A DNA stretch of 64,000 nt from Poronia punctata. Lineage: Eukaryota > Ascomycota > Sordariomycetes > Xylariales > Xylariaceae. The stretch is from NCBI GenBank assembly GCA_022579005.1, contig MU401476.1, positions 186,001 through 250,000 of the forward strand, given 5' to 3'. The notes beneath the pieces were generated by a model. The model saw nothing but the letters and a program-made list of their open reading frames with translations, was not told where the DNA came from and searched no databases. Each line of letters starts with the position of its first letter. Within the stretch, counting starts at the first letter, position 1. The position numbers were made by a program, and so were the translations under genes. Below, in pieces: positions 35,801-48,150 of this stretch.

Positions 35801-36310
35801 ATATCCCACGCGAACTGGCACGCTGGTAAGTATCAACCCAGTACTTTGTACAAGCTAGGTAATAGCTCATCTTCCAGGCTCGGATCTCTATCCTTGTTCG
35901 TCCTGGTTGCTTGCTCTGTCGCTGGATTATCGCCCACTGCATCAACACCACACCACCACCATTCATCCCACCGACAAACTTGCTTATTCTTTTTCTCTTT
36001 CCACTTGGAAACCTCCCGTTCGCATCGTGCTCTCCCACTGCCAATAAACTTCCAAGGAAGCAGTATAATTGCGTGTAGGTAAGTTGGCTCCCGGCACGTT
36101 TATTGGCATTGTGACTGGTTTGATTGCACCACCGAACTTTCGGCTGCGATAGTGTTGTCGAGTTCGCTGGCACGATCTCTTCTGTCTTCTTGCCTCGAAG
36201 AACGGACTGACACTGACATCGCTTCTTCTTCCCCAGATATATCTCCCACGACACGGGCCATAAAAGGACAGAGTGAAATTTCACACATACCTTTTCTCTT
36301 GTGAAGGAAA
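32872..36310. other. acl1/acl2 bidirectional promoter region
   Basis: The 3.4 kb between the divergent start codons must carry both promoters and probably long 5' untranslated regions. A pyrimidine-rich leader (about 35930-36310) precedes acl2. GTAGGTACC words occur near 33450-33475 and 34174. A 150-codon frame at 34348-34800 has no recognisable domain and is not called. Confidence 0.55.
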
Positions 36311-38277
36311 ATGTCCGCCAAAGCGATCCTCGAGGCCGACGGCAAGGCCATCCTCAACTACCATCTTACTCGCGCGCCGGTGATCAAGCCGAGTCCACTC
36401 CCCAAGCCCACAAAGCACAACCCTCCTCCTAGGCTGGCATCTCTTTATTTCCCTGAAGATGCCGAGGTGAATGCCGTGCTCGACCAGGCTGAGGTCACCT
36501 ATCCATGGCTCCTTCAGAGCGGCTCAAAATTCGTCGCTAAGCCAGATCAACTGATCAAGCGAAGAGGAAAGAGCGGCCTCCTAGCCTTGAACAAGACCTG
36601 GCCTGAGGCGAAGGCTTGGATCGCCGAGAGAGCTGGCAAGGCGCAGAAGGTGGAGCACACAGAGGGTGTCCTCCGTCAATTCCTCGTCGAGCCCTTTGTG
36701 CCTCATCCAGAGGGCACAGAGTATTATATCAACATCAACTCTGTTCGAGACGTAAGTCAACCCTAACCCAGTGTTTCCAAGTTTCTTTCCGTTGTGTTTT
36801 GATACACCTAGCGAGGATGAAGTGTTCATCGTCGTGTTGGCTGGCGAGTGCATGGCTTCGAAATAGAAAGCCTAGAGAAAGAAATATACGAGTGGGAGGC
36901 ACAGTTCTTGACAAGACAAGAACATGTTCTCGAGGCGATAGTGATGAGATGGTTTATGTGTTATGTTGTGTTCATGTTCTCGCTTGGGGAATGAAAAGTG
37001 CTATTGAACCCCATTGCACGGGCGAACGGAGGCTAAACCACTTGCAACCGAGCCGGCACCCACTTCATTATCCGCCGCACCCCGGTCACCCAACCAACAG
37101 TTGCGTACTAGTCATGTGTTGCGCGTCAGGTTACATGACATTGTGGTTATTGCGATAATGCTAACTGTTGCTGCCACAGGGTGACTGGATTCTTTTCACA
37201 CATGAAGGCGGTGTCGATGTTGGTGATGTCGATGCCAAGGCCGAGAAGCTGCTCGTACCGGTCGACCTCTCCGAGTACCCGTCAAACGAGGAGATCGCCA
37301 GCTCGCTCTTGAGCAAGGTACCCAAGGGCGTCCACAACGTCCTGGTCGATTTCATCACTCGTCTATACGCAGGTAAGTGGCCATTACGGATTTGATGAGC
37401 GACGGTTGCTGCTTTGAACTTGAAGCTGACATTGCCACTGCTAGTCTATGTCGACTGCCAGTTCACCTACCTTGAGATCAATCCCTTGGTTGTCATTCCC
37501 AATGCTGAGGGCACGTCGGCAGAGGTCCACTTCCTGGACTTGGCAGCTAAGCTAGATCAAACTGCCGACTTTGAGTGCGGTGCCAAATGGGCCATTGCCC
37601 GTTCTCCGGCCAACCTAGGCATCACTGCCGTTTCATCGGCTGGCGACAAGGTCAGTGTCGATGCCGGCCCGCCAATTGAGTTCCCTGCCCCCTTCGGACG
37701 CGAACTGTCCAAGGAGGAGGCCTACATTGCCGAGATGGACGCAAAGACCGGTGCCTCCCTCAAGCTGACGGTTCTCAACGCGAACGGCCGCATCTGGACC
37801 CTAGTAGCTGGTGGCGGCGCCTCGGTCGTGTACGCCGATGCCATCGCCTCGGCTGGTTTCGCCGATGAGCTGGCCAACTATGGTGAATACTCGGGTGCTC
37901 CCACCGAGTCGCAAACCTACTACTACGCCCGCACCGTCCTGGATCTCATGCTGCGCTCTCCCATCTCGTCCGAGGGCAAGGTCCTCTTCATCGGAGGTGG
38001 TATTGCCAACTTCACCAACGTCGCCTCAACTTTCAAGGGTGTCATTCGTGCTCTGCGCGAGTATGCCAAGCAGTTGAACGAGCACCACGTACAGATCTGG
38101 GTGCGACGTGCCGGCCCCAACTGGCAGGAAGGACTTAAGAACATGAAGGCCGCCACTCAAGAGCTGGGCCTGGATGCCCATGTCTTCGGCCCTGATATGC
38201 ACGTATCGGGTATTGTGCCCTTGGCGCTCATCCCCGGCCGACTGGAGCAGAACACGGTGCAGGAATTCCAAGGTTAA
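36311..38277 (+). CDS. acl2: ATP-citrate lyase subunit 2 (ATP-grasp N-terminal part)
   Basis: About 488 aa in three exons: 36311-36751, 37180-37372 and 37445-38277. Intron 1 is 36752-37179 (428 nt, GTAAGT...CAG) and intron 2 is 37373-37444 (72 nt, GTAAGT...TAG); both keep the frame. The protein begins [19 protein letters not shown] and shows the ATP-grasp/succinyl-CoA-synthetase-beta-like features of the family: [51 protein letters not shown], and [14 protein letters not shown]. The citrate-binding part has [15 protein letters not shown] and [16 protein letters not shown], ending near [14 protein letters not shown]. The length matches fungal Acl2 (about 485). It forms the lyase with Acl1. Intron 1 is far longer than any other ordinary intron in the window. 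Confidence 0.97.
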
Positions 38278-39901
38278 GCGATGTGTTTTTTAAAAAAGGA
38301 AAATAATACTAAAGGCCCCTCAAGAGAGCGTGGGCATCATGAGTGAACGAATAGAGGTGGTCATGGTGTTTGGGCGACTTAGTAGTCTAATCATGGCAAT
38401 GAATATTGAGGGCGGACCTCGAAAGGCTAGCCAGCTCCGTCGAGCCTACATACGTCTGCCATGAAAGAAGGTATGGGTATATTTAGAAGCAAGCCTGGCA
38501 TTCAGAAAATATAGTAGAACGATTGTAATACGATCATATCACGGTCCAGTGCATTGAGTCTATGGTCTTCTGCACTACTTGGCAAGGTTGTCATCACCTG
38601 TTTTAGCACGCGTACCTTAAAACTGCCTCCTCACACTTTGTGCCCAGCCCGGTACATACATATATATAGTACTCGTACCTACAACCTAGGGGTTCATGTG
38701 AATAGCTCATATACTGTGTAACATATATTAGCCTTCTTGTCGATATTTTAAGAAAGGACGTGTTGGCCTTGAAGTCTTCCCTACGCGGGTATTGGTGGTT
38801 GTACGAAGTATGGCTACACGCATTAATCAAGCTTTGAACTTATGTACCAATAAAATGCCCAAAATATTCCATGTCAAAAAAAAACCCTCTCTTGCCACTC
38901 TATCAGGGTCTCCTAAATAGTATCAACATATCCCAAAGCCGAGTGAGTACCTAGGTTATGTAGGTACGTGTGAGTAAATAGATAGCACCTACCTACTCAT
39001 AAACTCTTACCTTACTGATCTACTCGTAGGGATGTACATATATCAGAATAGAAAGGTAACATATCACGTACGACCATAGGATGTAGAGAACGCGGGGTCC
39101 CGTCCGCTCCCCCATAGCTAAGCTACATACCGCCAGATCAGTAGTTGGGTCGGTGACGACCAGCGAATCCCTGGTGTTGTACGTTTTTTTTATTTCATTT
39201 TATTTTTTTCTCTTTTTTAATTCACAGCTTCATCCCAAACCTCACTTATTAGGCAGCTTTTTATCTTTTTGATGTATCTAACGAGTACCTACATGTGTGT
39301 TTATATTTTCCGAAACAAGTACGTAAGGTACCTAGGTAATCCAAGGTAGGTAGGTTTTGCTATTTTTTATGTCGTTCACCCTACTCGTACCCACAATGCA
39401 CATGAATGATGCAGCCTTCGAGGTGAGGTCGCCACCACCCCTCGAGGTCAAGCTGATCCCAAGTTCCCAACATCTTTCCCGGATCTTGTTAGGTTACATA
39501 TCCATTGTTAATGGCGATGGCAATTCTATGCCCGCAACATAGGTATATTAACCTGGAGAAGATGCGTTAATGATACCAAAACCTGAGGCCATATTTCCTT
39601 GATCCTTAGCCCTCGGAGGGAGCAAGCGATCCAAGCGCGATGATTCCACTTCAAACTTGGCCGATAATGGAAAGGCTTCTTCTACACGTAGGTATTCATG
39701 TAAGCCGGTATTAGACTAGGTTAAGGTCAGGCGTTTGACGCCGGAACGACTAACCTAGATAGGTACCTAACCTAGGTATATCAATACACACTCGTATAAC
39801 CTCACCCAAATCCCTTAATTTACCTTTAGTACCAGAAGACTTTCTTCCTTTCTTTCAATTAAGGAAGGGTTTGTTACGGGCGGATATATAAACAGGACAT
39901 C
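38278..39901. other. Intergenic, no gene seen
   Basis: This is the 3' flank of acl2 and the promoter of the HET gene. It has dense GTAGGTACCTAC-type words around 38945-39000 and 39290-39360 and a T-rich run at 39184-39220. No coding support was found. Confidence 0.6.
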
Positions 39902-42269
39902 ATGCAGGACGACAATAAGGTGGGAGCAAACGGGTTTAAACGCTTCGAGTACGACCCGACCGATGGCCGGAGGATTCGTCTCTTCAAGCTGGATCTGAAC
40001 GGAGAGGACGAGCCCCTGAGCGGGAAGATAATCTCCGTTATCGACATTGGAGTCGCCCTCGGGAATAGGGATTTCCGCGCATATGTCAAGTCGTTGCCCG
40101 AGGGGTCTTGGCTGGTGATCGAAAAGTTGAGCGGGAGCGAGGGCTATGATTGCTTGTCGTGGGTTTGGGGGCCCGCCGGGGATGAACAAGCCCTTCATCT
40201 AACCGCAATTGGTCCGAGCCTGAGGGGCGGCGAAGTTGACTATGTGCAAGGACGGCATCGGAACGGCCACGTTTTCATACGGCCAGGGCTGTGTGAGTTC
40301 TTGAAAGAGTGTAGGAGAAGAAAGTGCACGAGGTTCATGTGGATGTAAGGAGGCTATTTTTCACATACCCGGCCACGCTTCTGGCACTATAGTTCTCCTG
40401 TGTGTGTTGCTGCTGCTGCCACTGCCTTCGTGATTGTCATGCTTACCTACCACTACCAGCTAACTGTCGGATAGCGATGCCATCTGTCTTGACCAGCAAA
40501 GTGATGGGGATAAGAGCACCCATATTCCCAACCTACGTGCTATCTATGAGAACGCGGAATCCGTGCTCTACTGGCTTGGGACTGGGAACCCAGTCATAAC
40601 AAAGGCCTTGAAGAAGCTCGAAGATGTCACGCAAGCGCTCGAGCGTTGCGCCAATGATGCGGTAGAGCTCTGGAGGTATAAGTCGTGGGACCAATTCAAT
40701 ATTCCACCTCATGACGATGAGTTTTGGGATGGCATGCGCGCGCTCATTACAAATGACTGGTGGTCTCGTCTATGGACACTTCAGGAAGGTAGGGTGTTCT
40801 AATAAATCACCGCATAATAACTGTTTCAGGTGCTAGGTTAACTGATTCTCTCCGTCTCCTAAGCGGTCGCTACTAAAGAAGAATCAAAGCGCCCAGACGC
40901 GAAACACGTCCGCGTATTCTATATTGGCGAAAACACCCTTCCGTGGTCCGATATAGAGAGCTTTGCCAAAGCAGGAGCGAGATGTCGCATCGAGAATTGG
41001 TTACTTACCGGAAGGTGGTTTATCGACGTCGACAACAGGCACGCTTTCGATGCGCTGGACGAGATCCGCGGCTGTCTAAGAAACTATACCTTTGGAACCC
41101 GATTGAACGCGGCAATGCTGGCCACCCTCAGGCGAAAGGCGGCGTCCCCGGTCGAGATGGTTCTGGGACAGGTGGCACTGATCGATCTGAAAGAGGCCAA
41201 GAAGTTGGGCCTCAGTTTTAATCAACAGCCCGAAGTCGCCTTTGTCAGATTCGCCAAGTATTACATTGCCCAGGAACCCTTCGAGTGTCTCCTGAACCAT
41301 ACCCTGACCAAGGAAAGAAACGCCAGACTACCCTCCTGGTGCCCCAACTTTGCGTCCTCGAGAGAAACTCTGTCTATCGGATCCCTGTGGTTTGGAGATT
41401 ACACCCCCGATGACGCAACGCTGCAAGAGCAATTCTACCACGCAGGGTACATCAACGATCTCTTCAGCCGTTACACGGTGCCGCAGAGTCAGACGTTCGG
41501 CTACATCTTCAAAACGGCAGCTAACCTGGCTCGTGGCAAATCCGTGTACACCGACTTATACAAGACTAGCAACAAGCGCCAAATGAGGGCATTGACCGGG
41601 ACGGATTTTCTTCAGCTCACCGGAATCGACGTAGACGTCGTCTCGCAAGCCATCGACTGTAACCTGGGAGCGGACCACGAGGACTTTCTCTCGTACAAAA
41701 GTCTATGCGAGACGTTCAGATGGCTGAAGGAGTGTCTCGAGCTGGCGACATCCGCCAAGTCATACCGAGATAAGTCACTGCAAGGTGCGACGGGGGTCGA
41801 CCTTTTCCTGCGCACTATCACAGCGAACAGATGTCTGGTGCGCGCACCGCCGCGGGACCAGAGCAAGTATAAACGCTTTCTCGATCACGAGGGGACGACC
41901 GACTTCGTTGGGCGGTATACGAGGTTCATGGGCCTGCTAGAAGCTGCAATAGGTGCCGAGCGGGGTATAGAGGGCAGCGGCCTCGACAAGGACACGGCAG
42001 ATTTCGCAGATGTCTTGCATAGCGTGACGCGGCAACGGCGGTTCTTTGTCACCGGCCATGGGAGGATCGGCTTTGGTCCTTCCACTACCGAGCCCGGCGA
42101 TAGCGTGCGCGTCGTGTGGTTTCTCCCCACTCCTTATCTGTTTAGGAACGGCAAGGACGTTAGGTTTCGCCTTGTTGGTGAGACGTATGTGCACGGCCTC
42201 ATGTACGGGGAGGCGATAAAAATGTTCAAGGATAAGCATCTGAAAGAGATTCGGTGGATCGTGGAGTAG
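39902..42269 (+). CDS. HET-domain (heterokaryon incompatibility) protein
   Basis: About 720 aa in three exons: 39902-40344, 40475-40788 and 40864-42269. Introns 40345-40474 (GTAAGG...TAG) and 40789-40863 (GTAGGG...AAG) keep the frame. The HET motifs are in order: YDCLSWVWG (82-90), then across intron 1 WIDAICLDQQ (to about 155), then IYENAESVLYWLG and DWWSRLWTLQE (about 242-252) just before intron 2. HET proteins act in the cytoplasm in allorecognition; when triggered by incompatible partners they cause hyphal cell death (family knowledge). The C-terminal 450 residues show no NACHT, WD40 or ankyrin repeats that I can see. It sits 400 bp from a RIP-degraded transposon, in line with the usual accessory, fast-evolving location of HET genes. 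The frame shows no damage. Confidence 0.9.
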
Positions 42270-42672
42270 CTTACCTGATGATATTCTCGGAACTTGCGGC
42301 TTTGGCGTTGTGGTAGCGTACTAGACCTGGCTGTCTTAATTACATCAGAAGAATAAAAGATCAGACGATGACATGATATTCCCATGTGCGCAACCAGGCG
42401 CCGCGGGTGCCCTTGCAGAGGCCGTGTCCGCCATTTAGTGGAATCGGACGTGGTTCCGTAACATGAGGCTACCTACTGCGCAGCTAGGTACTTTCTCAAG
42501 AGTTTGAATTTGAAGTATAAGGTAAGGAGAGTCGTATGGTGTACATGTAGAAACAGCTGGGCCACAAGCTTGCTGGTGGTGACATCATGAAGGATTCTGG
42601 CTTTCTAGGAAAGAACTGGCCAAGGTGAGCAAGCTTGGCTGTAGCTATCGCGTGGTTCTGACACACCGGTCC
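42270..42672. other. Spacer between HET gene and transposon
   Basis: This 400-bp stretch of normal base composition has no gene. The sharp change to AT-rich DNA begins just after the transposon's left terminal repeat. Confidence 0.6.
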
Positions 42673-42681
42673 TGCAAACTC
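42673..42681 (+). repeat. Left 9-bp target-site duplication
   Basis: TGCAAACTC directly abuts the left terminal inverted repeat. The partner at 46012-46020 is TGCAGACTC; the single A/G difference is a transition. Confidence 0.75.
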
Positions 42682-42841
42682 CACCCCAACTTTTTAACTC
42701 TCACTTTTTACTATCGCGCTCCGCACGCTAAACCCTAAACTAAATAGCCCAGGCCTATCCCCTATTTAGCCTCGCTTCCTACCTATTTTATATAAGCAAT
42801 AAGGCGCACTTATAGTAATTGCTATAAACTTATAATTAGTT
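42682..42841 (+). repeat. Left terminal inverted repeat, 160 bp
   Basis: It matches the reverse complement of 45852-46011 nearly base for base. Of about eight mismatches, all but one are C/T or G/A transitions. It contains AAACCCTAAACTAAATAG and a GGCCTATCCCC core. Confidence 0.92.
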
Positions 42842-45360
42842 ATCTTAATAATAGGTTAAGTTAATATACTTAACTAATTTAGAAATTAATACTACTATAC
42901 TTAATATAACCTTTTTTTTAAACATTACTAACTTTACTAACTTACTTTATTTATAACTATATTACTTTTAACTATTTAAAATACTATAACGCTATTTATT
43001 TTTATTAAACTATTATTATTTTTAGCTTTATTACATTATTAGCTTTTTATATATTTTACTTTTAATTTAATTACTATTATTTTAACCCTTGCGCAATAAA
43101 TTTTACTTTTAACTTTTTAGCGCTTGCTAAAAGCATTTTTTTAACTTTTAATAAAAGCTACACTGCTTAGCAAAATACTACTATTACTAGCAGCTATATA
43201 CTAAAAAAAGTGTTATTTTATAATAAAAAAAATAGTTACTATACTAGCTATTAAATAAGCTATACTATTAGTAGCAGTAGCTCTTAAAGCAAAGCTATTA
43301 TTAAAAAAACATTAACACTTATATTTTTAAAATGCTTTTTTTAAGCTACTATAAAACAATATAAAAATTAAATATTATAAATTTTTTTTATAAAAAACCT
43401 TTTATATAGCTACTTTATAACTTTTACTATAGCTATATATTGTTAACTAAAAATAACTTTTAAAGTTTAAGCTATAATTTAAAATAGTATAAATAACTTT
43501 ATGCTTTTTTAAATAGTTTATTAAACTATTTTAACTGCTAACTTTATTACTACTTTTACTAAATATAACGTTAAAAACTAAATAGCGCAAATTTAGCAAA
43601 AAAAAAAGGGCCTTTATATTAACTATAAGCAACTTATTTACACTTTAAAAGAAAATAAAGTATAGTTTATAGTTTAGTATTTTAATAACTGCGTATATTA
43701 GCTTTTTTAGTTGCTTAAATTCTGCTAACAAATATAAAAAAAAGCTTTTAAAGTAATATTGCTTAATATAACCTATAAAATACTTTAATTCCTTATTAGT
43801 TTTAATATATTTGTTTATATTTTTTAACTAATTAAAAGCTAGGTAAACTGTTATAATATTCTTTTTTTTAAAGTAACTAGAACTATTGCTATAAATATAA
43901 ATTTTAATATAACCTTTACTATATTACCTAATAAATTAGAAAAATCCTATATATAAGTGCTTAGCTACTTTAATACTTTTTAAAAAAGCTTTAAAATAAA
44001 GCCCTTATACGTTGCTGTTATTAATAAGGCTAAAGCCACTTAAAATGCTTTTTAAAAGGTTTAGCTTACTACTTAACTTTAGCTATATATATAGCACTTA
44101 ATAAGTAACGTTTAAGCTAGCGTTTAAAAGTAGTAAAAAAGGTAGCTTTAAAAAAGGTTTAAGCCCTTTTTAGTTACTTAGCTAACTACTTTTAAATTAT
44201 TATCTTTTTAAAAACTTAACTATATAAGTAATAAAAAGTATAAAGCTGTTGCTACCTTTATTATACTACTTACCTTTAAAAAGGTTAGCAATAAAGCAAA
44301 GCAACGTACGTAGCAAAAGGCTTAAAGGTTTTAAAAAATTAACTATAATATTAATAGCTTATTAACCTTTTAAAAATATTTAGCTTACTACAATATAAAA
44401 GTAAAGGCTTTATTTTATTAAAATAACTTTTGCGCTAAATTTATAAACTAGCTAGCTATACTAGCTTATTTAAAAAATACTTACTAGCAATATTGCTACT
44501 AGTAAGCTTAGTATTATATAAAAAGCTATTATAACTTTAATATTTATAATATTTTAAAAGCTAAAAGCAGTTATACTAAGCTAAAATTTTACTTTTAAAG
44601 CTTTTATTATAGTGCTATGTACTTATATAAAGCTATTGTTAACTTTATAAAGTTAAAAAAAAACTGCTTTAAAAAAAAAAGCAAAAATAAACTAATTATT
44701 AACTTTTATTTTATAACGTAGCTATATTTAGTAATAAGGTTATAAAAATAAAAGTATTATAGTAAGCTTTAAAAAAAGCATATACTAAATATGTTATAGC
44801 TTTTATAGCTTACTAATAAGGTAAATTGCTTAATAAGTATAGTAGCAACTTTAAAGCTTTAATAAGCTTGCTATATTGCTACTTTTTTTTTAACTATATA
44901 TATTTTATTTTAGTAAAAAATAGCCTATAGTAAACAGTTTATATTATAAAAAATAAAAGGCTTAAGTTGTATAATTTTGCTTTTTACTAGCACTTTTAAA
45001 AAAACGCAATATAACTAGACCTAAATTTATTAGTTAAAAACTTTTAAATTTTTTTAAAAAAAAAGCAAAATACTAAAAACTTGCTAGTATTAACTATATT
45101 ATGCTTTATAAAAGCTTTAAACGTTTTATTATTTTATTTTTAATACTTTAATAAAAAAAAATACTTTATTAGCATAAGGTAGCTTTAAAAAAAAGTGCTA
45201 TAAACCTTAAACGCTAACTTTTTTAACAACTGTTAACACTAGTATTATAAAATTTAAAAAATAAGTTATAGTTTTAAAAGCTTTAAAGCATATAGCTAGA
45301 TTTATTAATACTATAAATAGTACTTACCCCTTTAAAAACGTTTATTATAATAGCCTTTTA

Positions 45361-45455
45361 AAAGCAAAGCTAAAAGCAAAGCTAAAAGTAAGGCTAAAAG
45401 TAAAGCTAAGGGCAAGGCTAAAAGCAAGGCTAAGAGCAAAGCTAAAAGTAAAGAG
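45361..45455. repeat. 12-bp tandem repeats inside the transposon
   Basis: About eight copies of a 12-bp unit close to AAAGCTAAAAGC, differing mostly by A/G changes. It lies near the right end of the element and may be a subterminal repeat array. Confidence 0.8.
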
Positions 45456-45851
45456 CACTGCTAAAGTTATTAATACTAAAGCTAGCACCTACTTTTTTAA
45501 AAACGTTTATTATAATAGCTTTTTAAAGGTTAAAAGCTATAGCAATACTGCTGCTTATAAAGTAGCAAGGCTAAAAGTAAAAAGCACTACTACTACTTTT
45601 AAAAAGTTGTTTTTTTACTTTTTAAGTTTTAAAGTTAACATATAAATAAAAGTTATAAGCAAATTACTTTTTTAAAACATTATAAAACCTGCTTTAAAGT
45701 ACATTTTTTCTTTTTAGCATTTTTATATAGTAATATAGTAGCATTATTTTAAAACAAAAACTTATAAACGCAAAATTTTTTTTAATATAGTAGTTTTTTA
45801 GTAATAATATTTATTTTAACTTTTTAAATATAAACAATAAATAATGCCTAA

Positions 45852-46011
45852 AACTAATTATAAGTTTATAGCAATTACTATAAGTGCGCCTTACTGCTTA
45901 TATAAAATAGGTTAGAAGCAAGGCTAAATAGGGGATAGGCCTGGGCTATTTAGTTTAGGGTTTAGCGTGCAGAGCGCGATAGTAAAAAGTAAAAGTTGAA
46001 AAGTTGGGGTG
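45852..46011 (-). repeat. Right terminal inverted repeat, 160 bp
   Basis: Reverse-complement partner of 42682-42841, ending GTTGGGGTG at 46011. Confidence 0.92.
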
Positions 46012-46020
46012 TGCAGACTC
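46012..46020 (+). repeat. Right 9-bp target-site duplication
   Basis: TGCAGACTC directly follows the right terminal repeat; partner of 42673-42681. Confidence 0.75.
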
Positions 46021-48150
46021 CTGCTAGACATAGTCACAATGAGAACAGGCCTGCAGGCCAAGTTGTTATCGTAACAATAAATACTATCAATATGTGCACA
46101 TGGAGCATAGTACACCTAATAACCTACTCGTAGAGCTCTTCTCCTGTCGCTTGGAATGTGATATGTGTGGGTTATACTCGTAGTTGCGCTCTTTTGTGGA
46201 GCTTACGTGTGTGTACCTCCCAAGGCTACTCTACTCGTACGTGAGCTCCGGAAATGAGCATGTTTGCACATGCGCCTGGTGCCGGTACAGGATTTACTTT
46301 GTAAGGGAGCTTGATGATACGTGTACGTGTAGGTAATTTGGTATCTCTCTTTGCTTCTAAAGGCATAAGTATCAGATCCTTCAAGTTTTGGTCAACGTAG
46401 ACTACGTGTGAGTATTTCCCGATTTCCTTCCTTTTCTTAACATACCGATTTCCACCTTGACTCTAAAAGGCAAGTACCTAATATCTACACGTAAGCCAGA
46501 ACTTCCTTGACTGCCGGTTGCCTATGCTGACTGCCTTGTCAATACTAGCGCACCAAGCAAGAACGCTGCGATATCACTAAACTTAGTTGTTCCTGGGGTG
46601 ATATAGGTGTCTCGACCCAGTAGTCTAATGTGACGACTTTTACCACTAATAAATATGTAGCTAAAGTCGGAAAAATCCCCCCCTCACATGCACTCTCGCA
46701 CTCCTCTTTGCTTGGCGCCTCGAGGAACCATCAAGGTGAGACATGTCCTAGACTCCATGCCTCAGTGCCTACCTGTTCGAAAAGGGGGTTTCATCTCAAG
46801 TTTCGCCTCTCCTCAACTACAGTAACCTCGTCGCAAGATACACTACCCACATACACAACCTACATTAAGGTATGGCGACATGAATGTACATGTAGCCCAC
46901 TTGGCTGTGTCAAGAGGTACGCATAGACCTACCCATTGGCGAGTTGGCTACAATTCCGCTCCAAAGTACGCGTTGGTCTGTTGGTCTGTACACGTACTTG
47001 TGATAGTATTATATATGCGCCACAGCAAATATGTTTGCTGAGATGACTGCACAAGTGCTGACCTTTTACCCCGGTTGATGTTGCATTTCTTATCATCTCA
47101 GGTGTTATTAGGGTAGTCCCCCGTAGGTAGTGCTAGAGTACCACTTTGCATTCCTGCCATCCCCCTTTGGGTGTTATTACGATGGGTCACAGAACCTTTC
47201 CTTATTCCATTGGTGGTACAGGCCTGGTTCGCTGGGCCACAATTCGTCCCCTCTGCTTCCGTGCTTCTGCTTGTAATGCCTTGAATGATTCGATCTTCTA
47301 CAGGGGTCCATACATTGCAAGCTTAAGCGCGGACAAGCTACGAGTATGCACGTACTCGTAGGTATCAAGTTATTAAACAGATTTACAATGGCCGGCACTC
47401 CGGCCTTTGCGCGGGCATTTCTAACGATGATGCGCCTCTCGAGTCCTGCCCCAACAGCCGAGTCCTGGCCTCCCCCATCGTGGCTCATAGGTCAGGGTAC
47501 ATACATACGAGTACATCCTTGAATGCTTATGAAGAGCTAAGCAGGTTGCCTTTCTAGCTATACTCGTAGGTAAACGAAACCTGGGGGCACCCAATAAAGG
47601 ACCTCGTCATCACTAACTTCTCCATCTACGATTATACTACAAGTATGGTTTACTCAATAAATGGCACGCTGTTTTTACCCATCACAGAGCCATCACATAC
47701 CTAACCTAAAGTACCTATTCTTGCGTGCAACTACTGGAGGAAATTAACCTGCAAACTAACCACCCCTCCGGATCTGCGCTTTTAGACGATCCTTCACTGA
47801 TCCCCTGCCTCTTGTCTCCATCCCACTCCGCTCTCGCCAATTCAGGACATTCAGCCCTCGCAGCCTCTCGTAAGCGACTCGGGTTGCGCAGGTTCAGGTC
47901 TGGCAGTTCTGGGTCCAGGTCCAGGTCCAGGTCCGGGTATGTGGAGCTGAAGCAGGTCTCTCGTCCACATCTACCCACGCCTACCTGCGCTGGAGCAGTG
48001 CGTGAGCTTTGTCATCAGTTCATATTGCTTTGACTTGACAGATTTTGATGACTGGTGCCTTTAGAGTGTGTAGATAACCCTTTAGATGTGAATTATGCCG
48101 ACTGTCAGTGCTAGCAAGAGTCTATCGGCTTGTCGAGTAGCCTGATCAAG
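46021..48150. other. Intergenic upstream of the NRPS-like gene
   Basis: Base composition returns to normal at once after the transposon. The stretch has several TACTCGTA words (near 46125, 46179, 46236, 47350 and 47563) and a CCAGGT hexamer run (about 47913-47935). A 102-codon frame at 47725-48033 ends 117 bp before the NRPS start and is not supported as a gene; an upstream exon cannot be excluded. Confidence 0.5.

Larger units (their letters stand above)
42682..46011. mobile_element. RIP-degraded DNA transposon with long TIRs, Mutator-like
   Basis: A 3,330-bp element bounded by 160-bp terminal inverted repeats starting CACCCCAAC and ending GTTGGGGTG, flanked by a 9-bp direct repeat (TGCARACTC). 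Long TIRs with a 9-bp target duplication are the hallmark of Mutator-like elements, such as fungal Hop-type MULEs (established knowledge). The interior is extremely AT-rich. Remaining cytosines are almost always followed by T or sit in GC, and CpA and CpG are nearly absent, while TpA is abundant: the pattern RIP leaves. There is no open frame of useful length, so any transposase is destroyed and cannot be identified. An alternative is a non-autonomous element (or hAT with an atypical duplication), but hAT normally duplicates 8 bp. Confidence 0.85.

Noticed and set aside
42715..42750. Telomere-like AAACCCTAAA in the AT-rich block
   Set aside because: A single copy only, and it belongs to both terminal inverted repeats of the transposon, so it is element sequence and not a telomeric array.
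42682..46011. AT-rich block as a centromere or mitochondrial insertion
   Set aside because: Perfectly placed inverted repeats and a 9-bp duplication explain it as a RIP-mutated transposon.
47725..48033. 102-codon frame just upstream of the NRPS-like gene as an extra N-terminal exon
   Set aside because: Arg/Ser low complexity from a CCAGGT repeat. It is not needed for any NRPS domain, and no convincing splice joins it to 48151.
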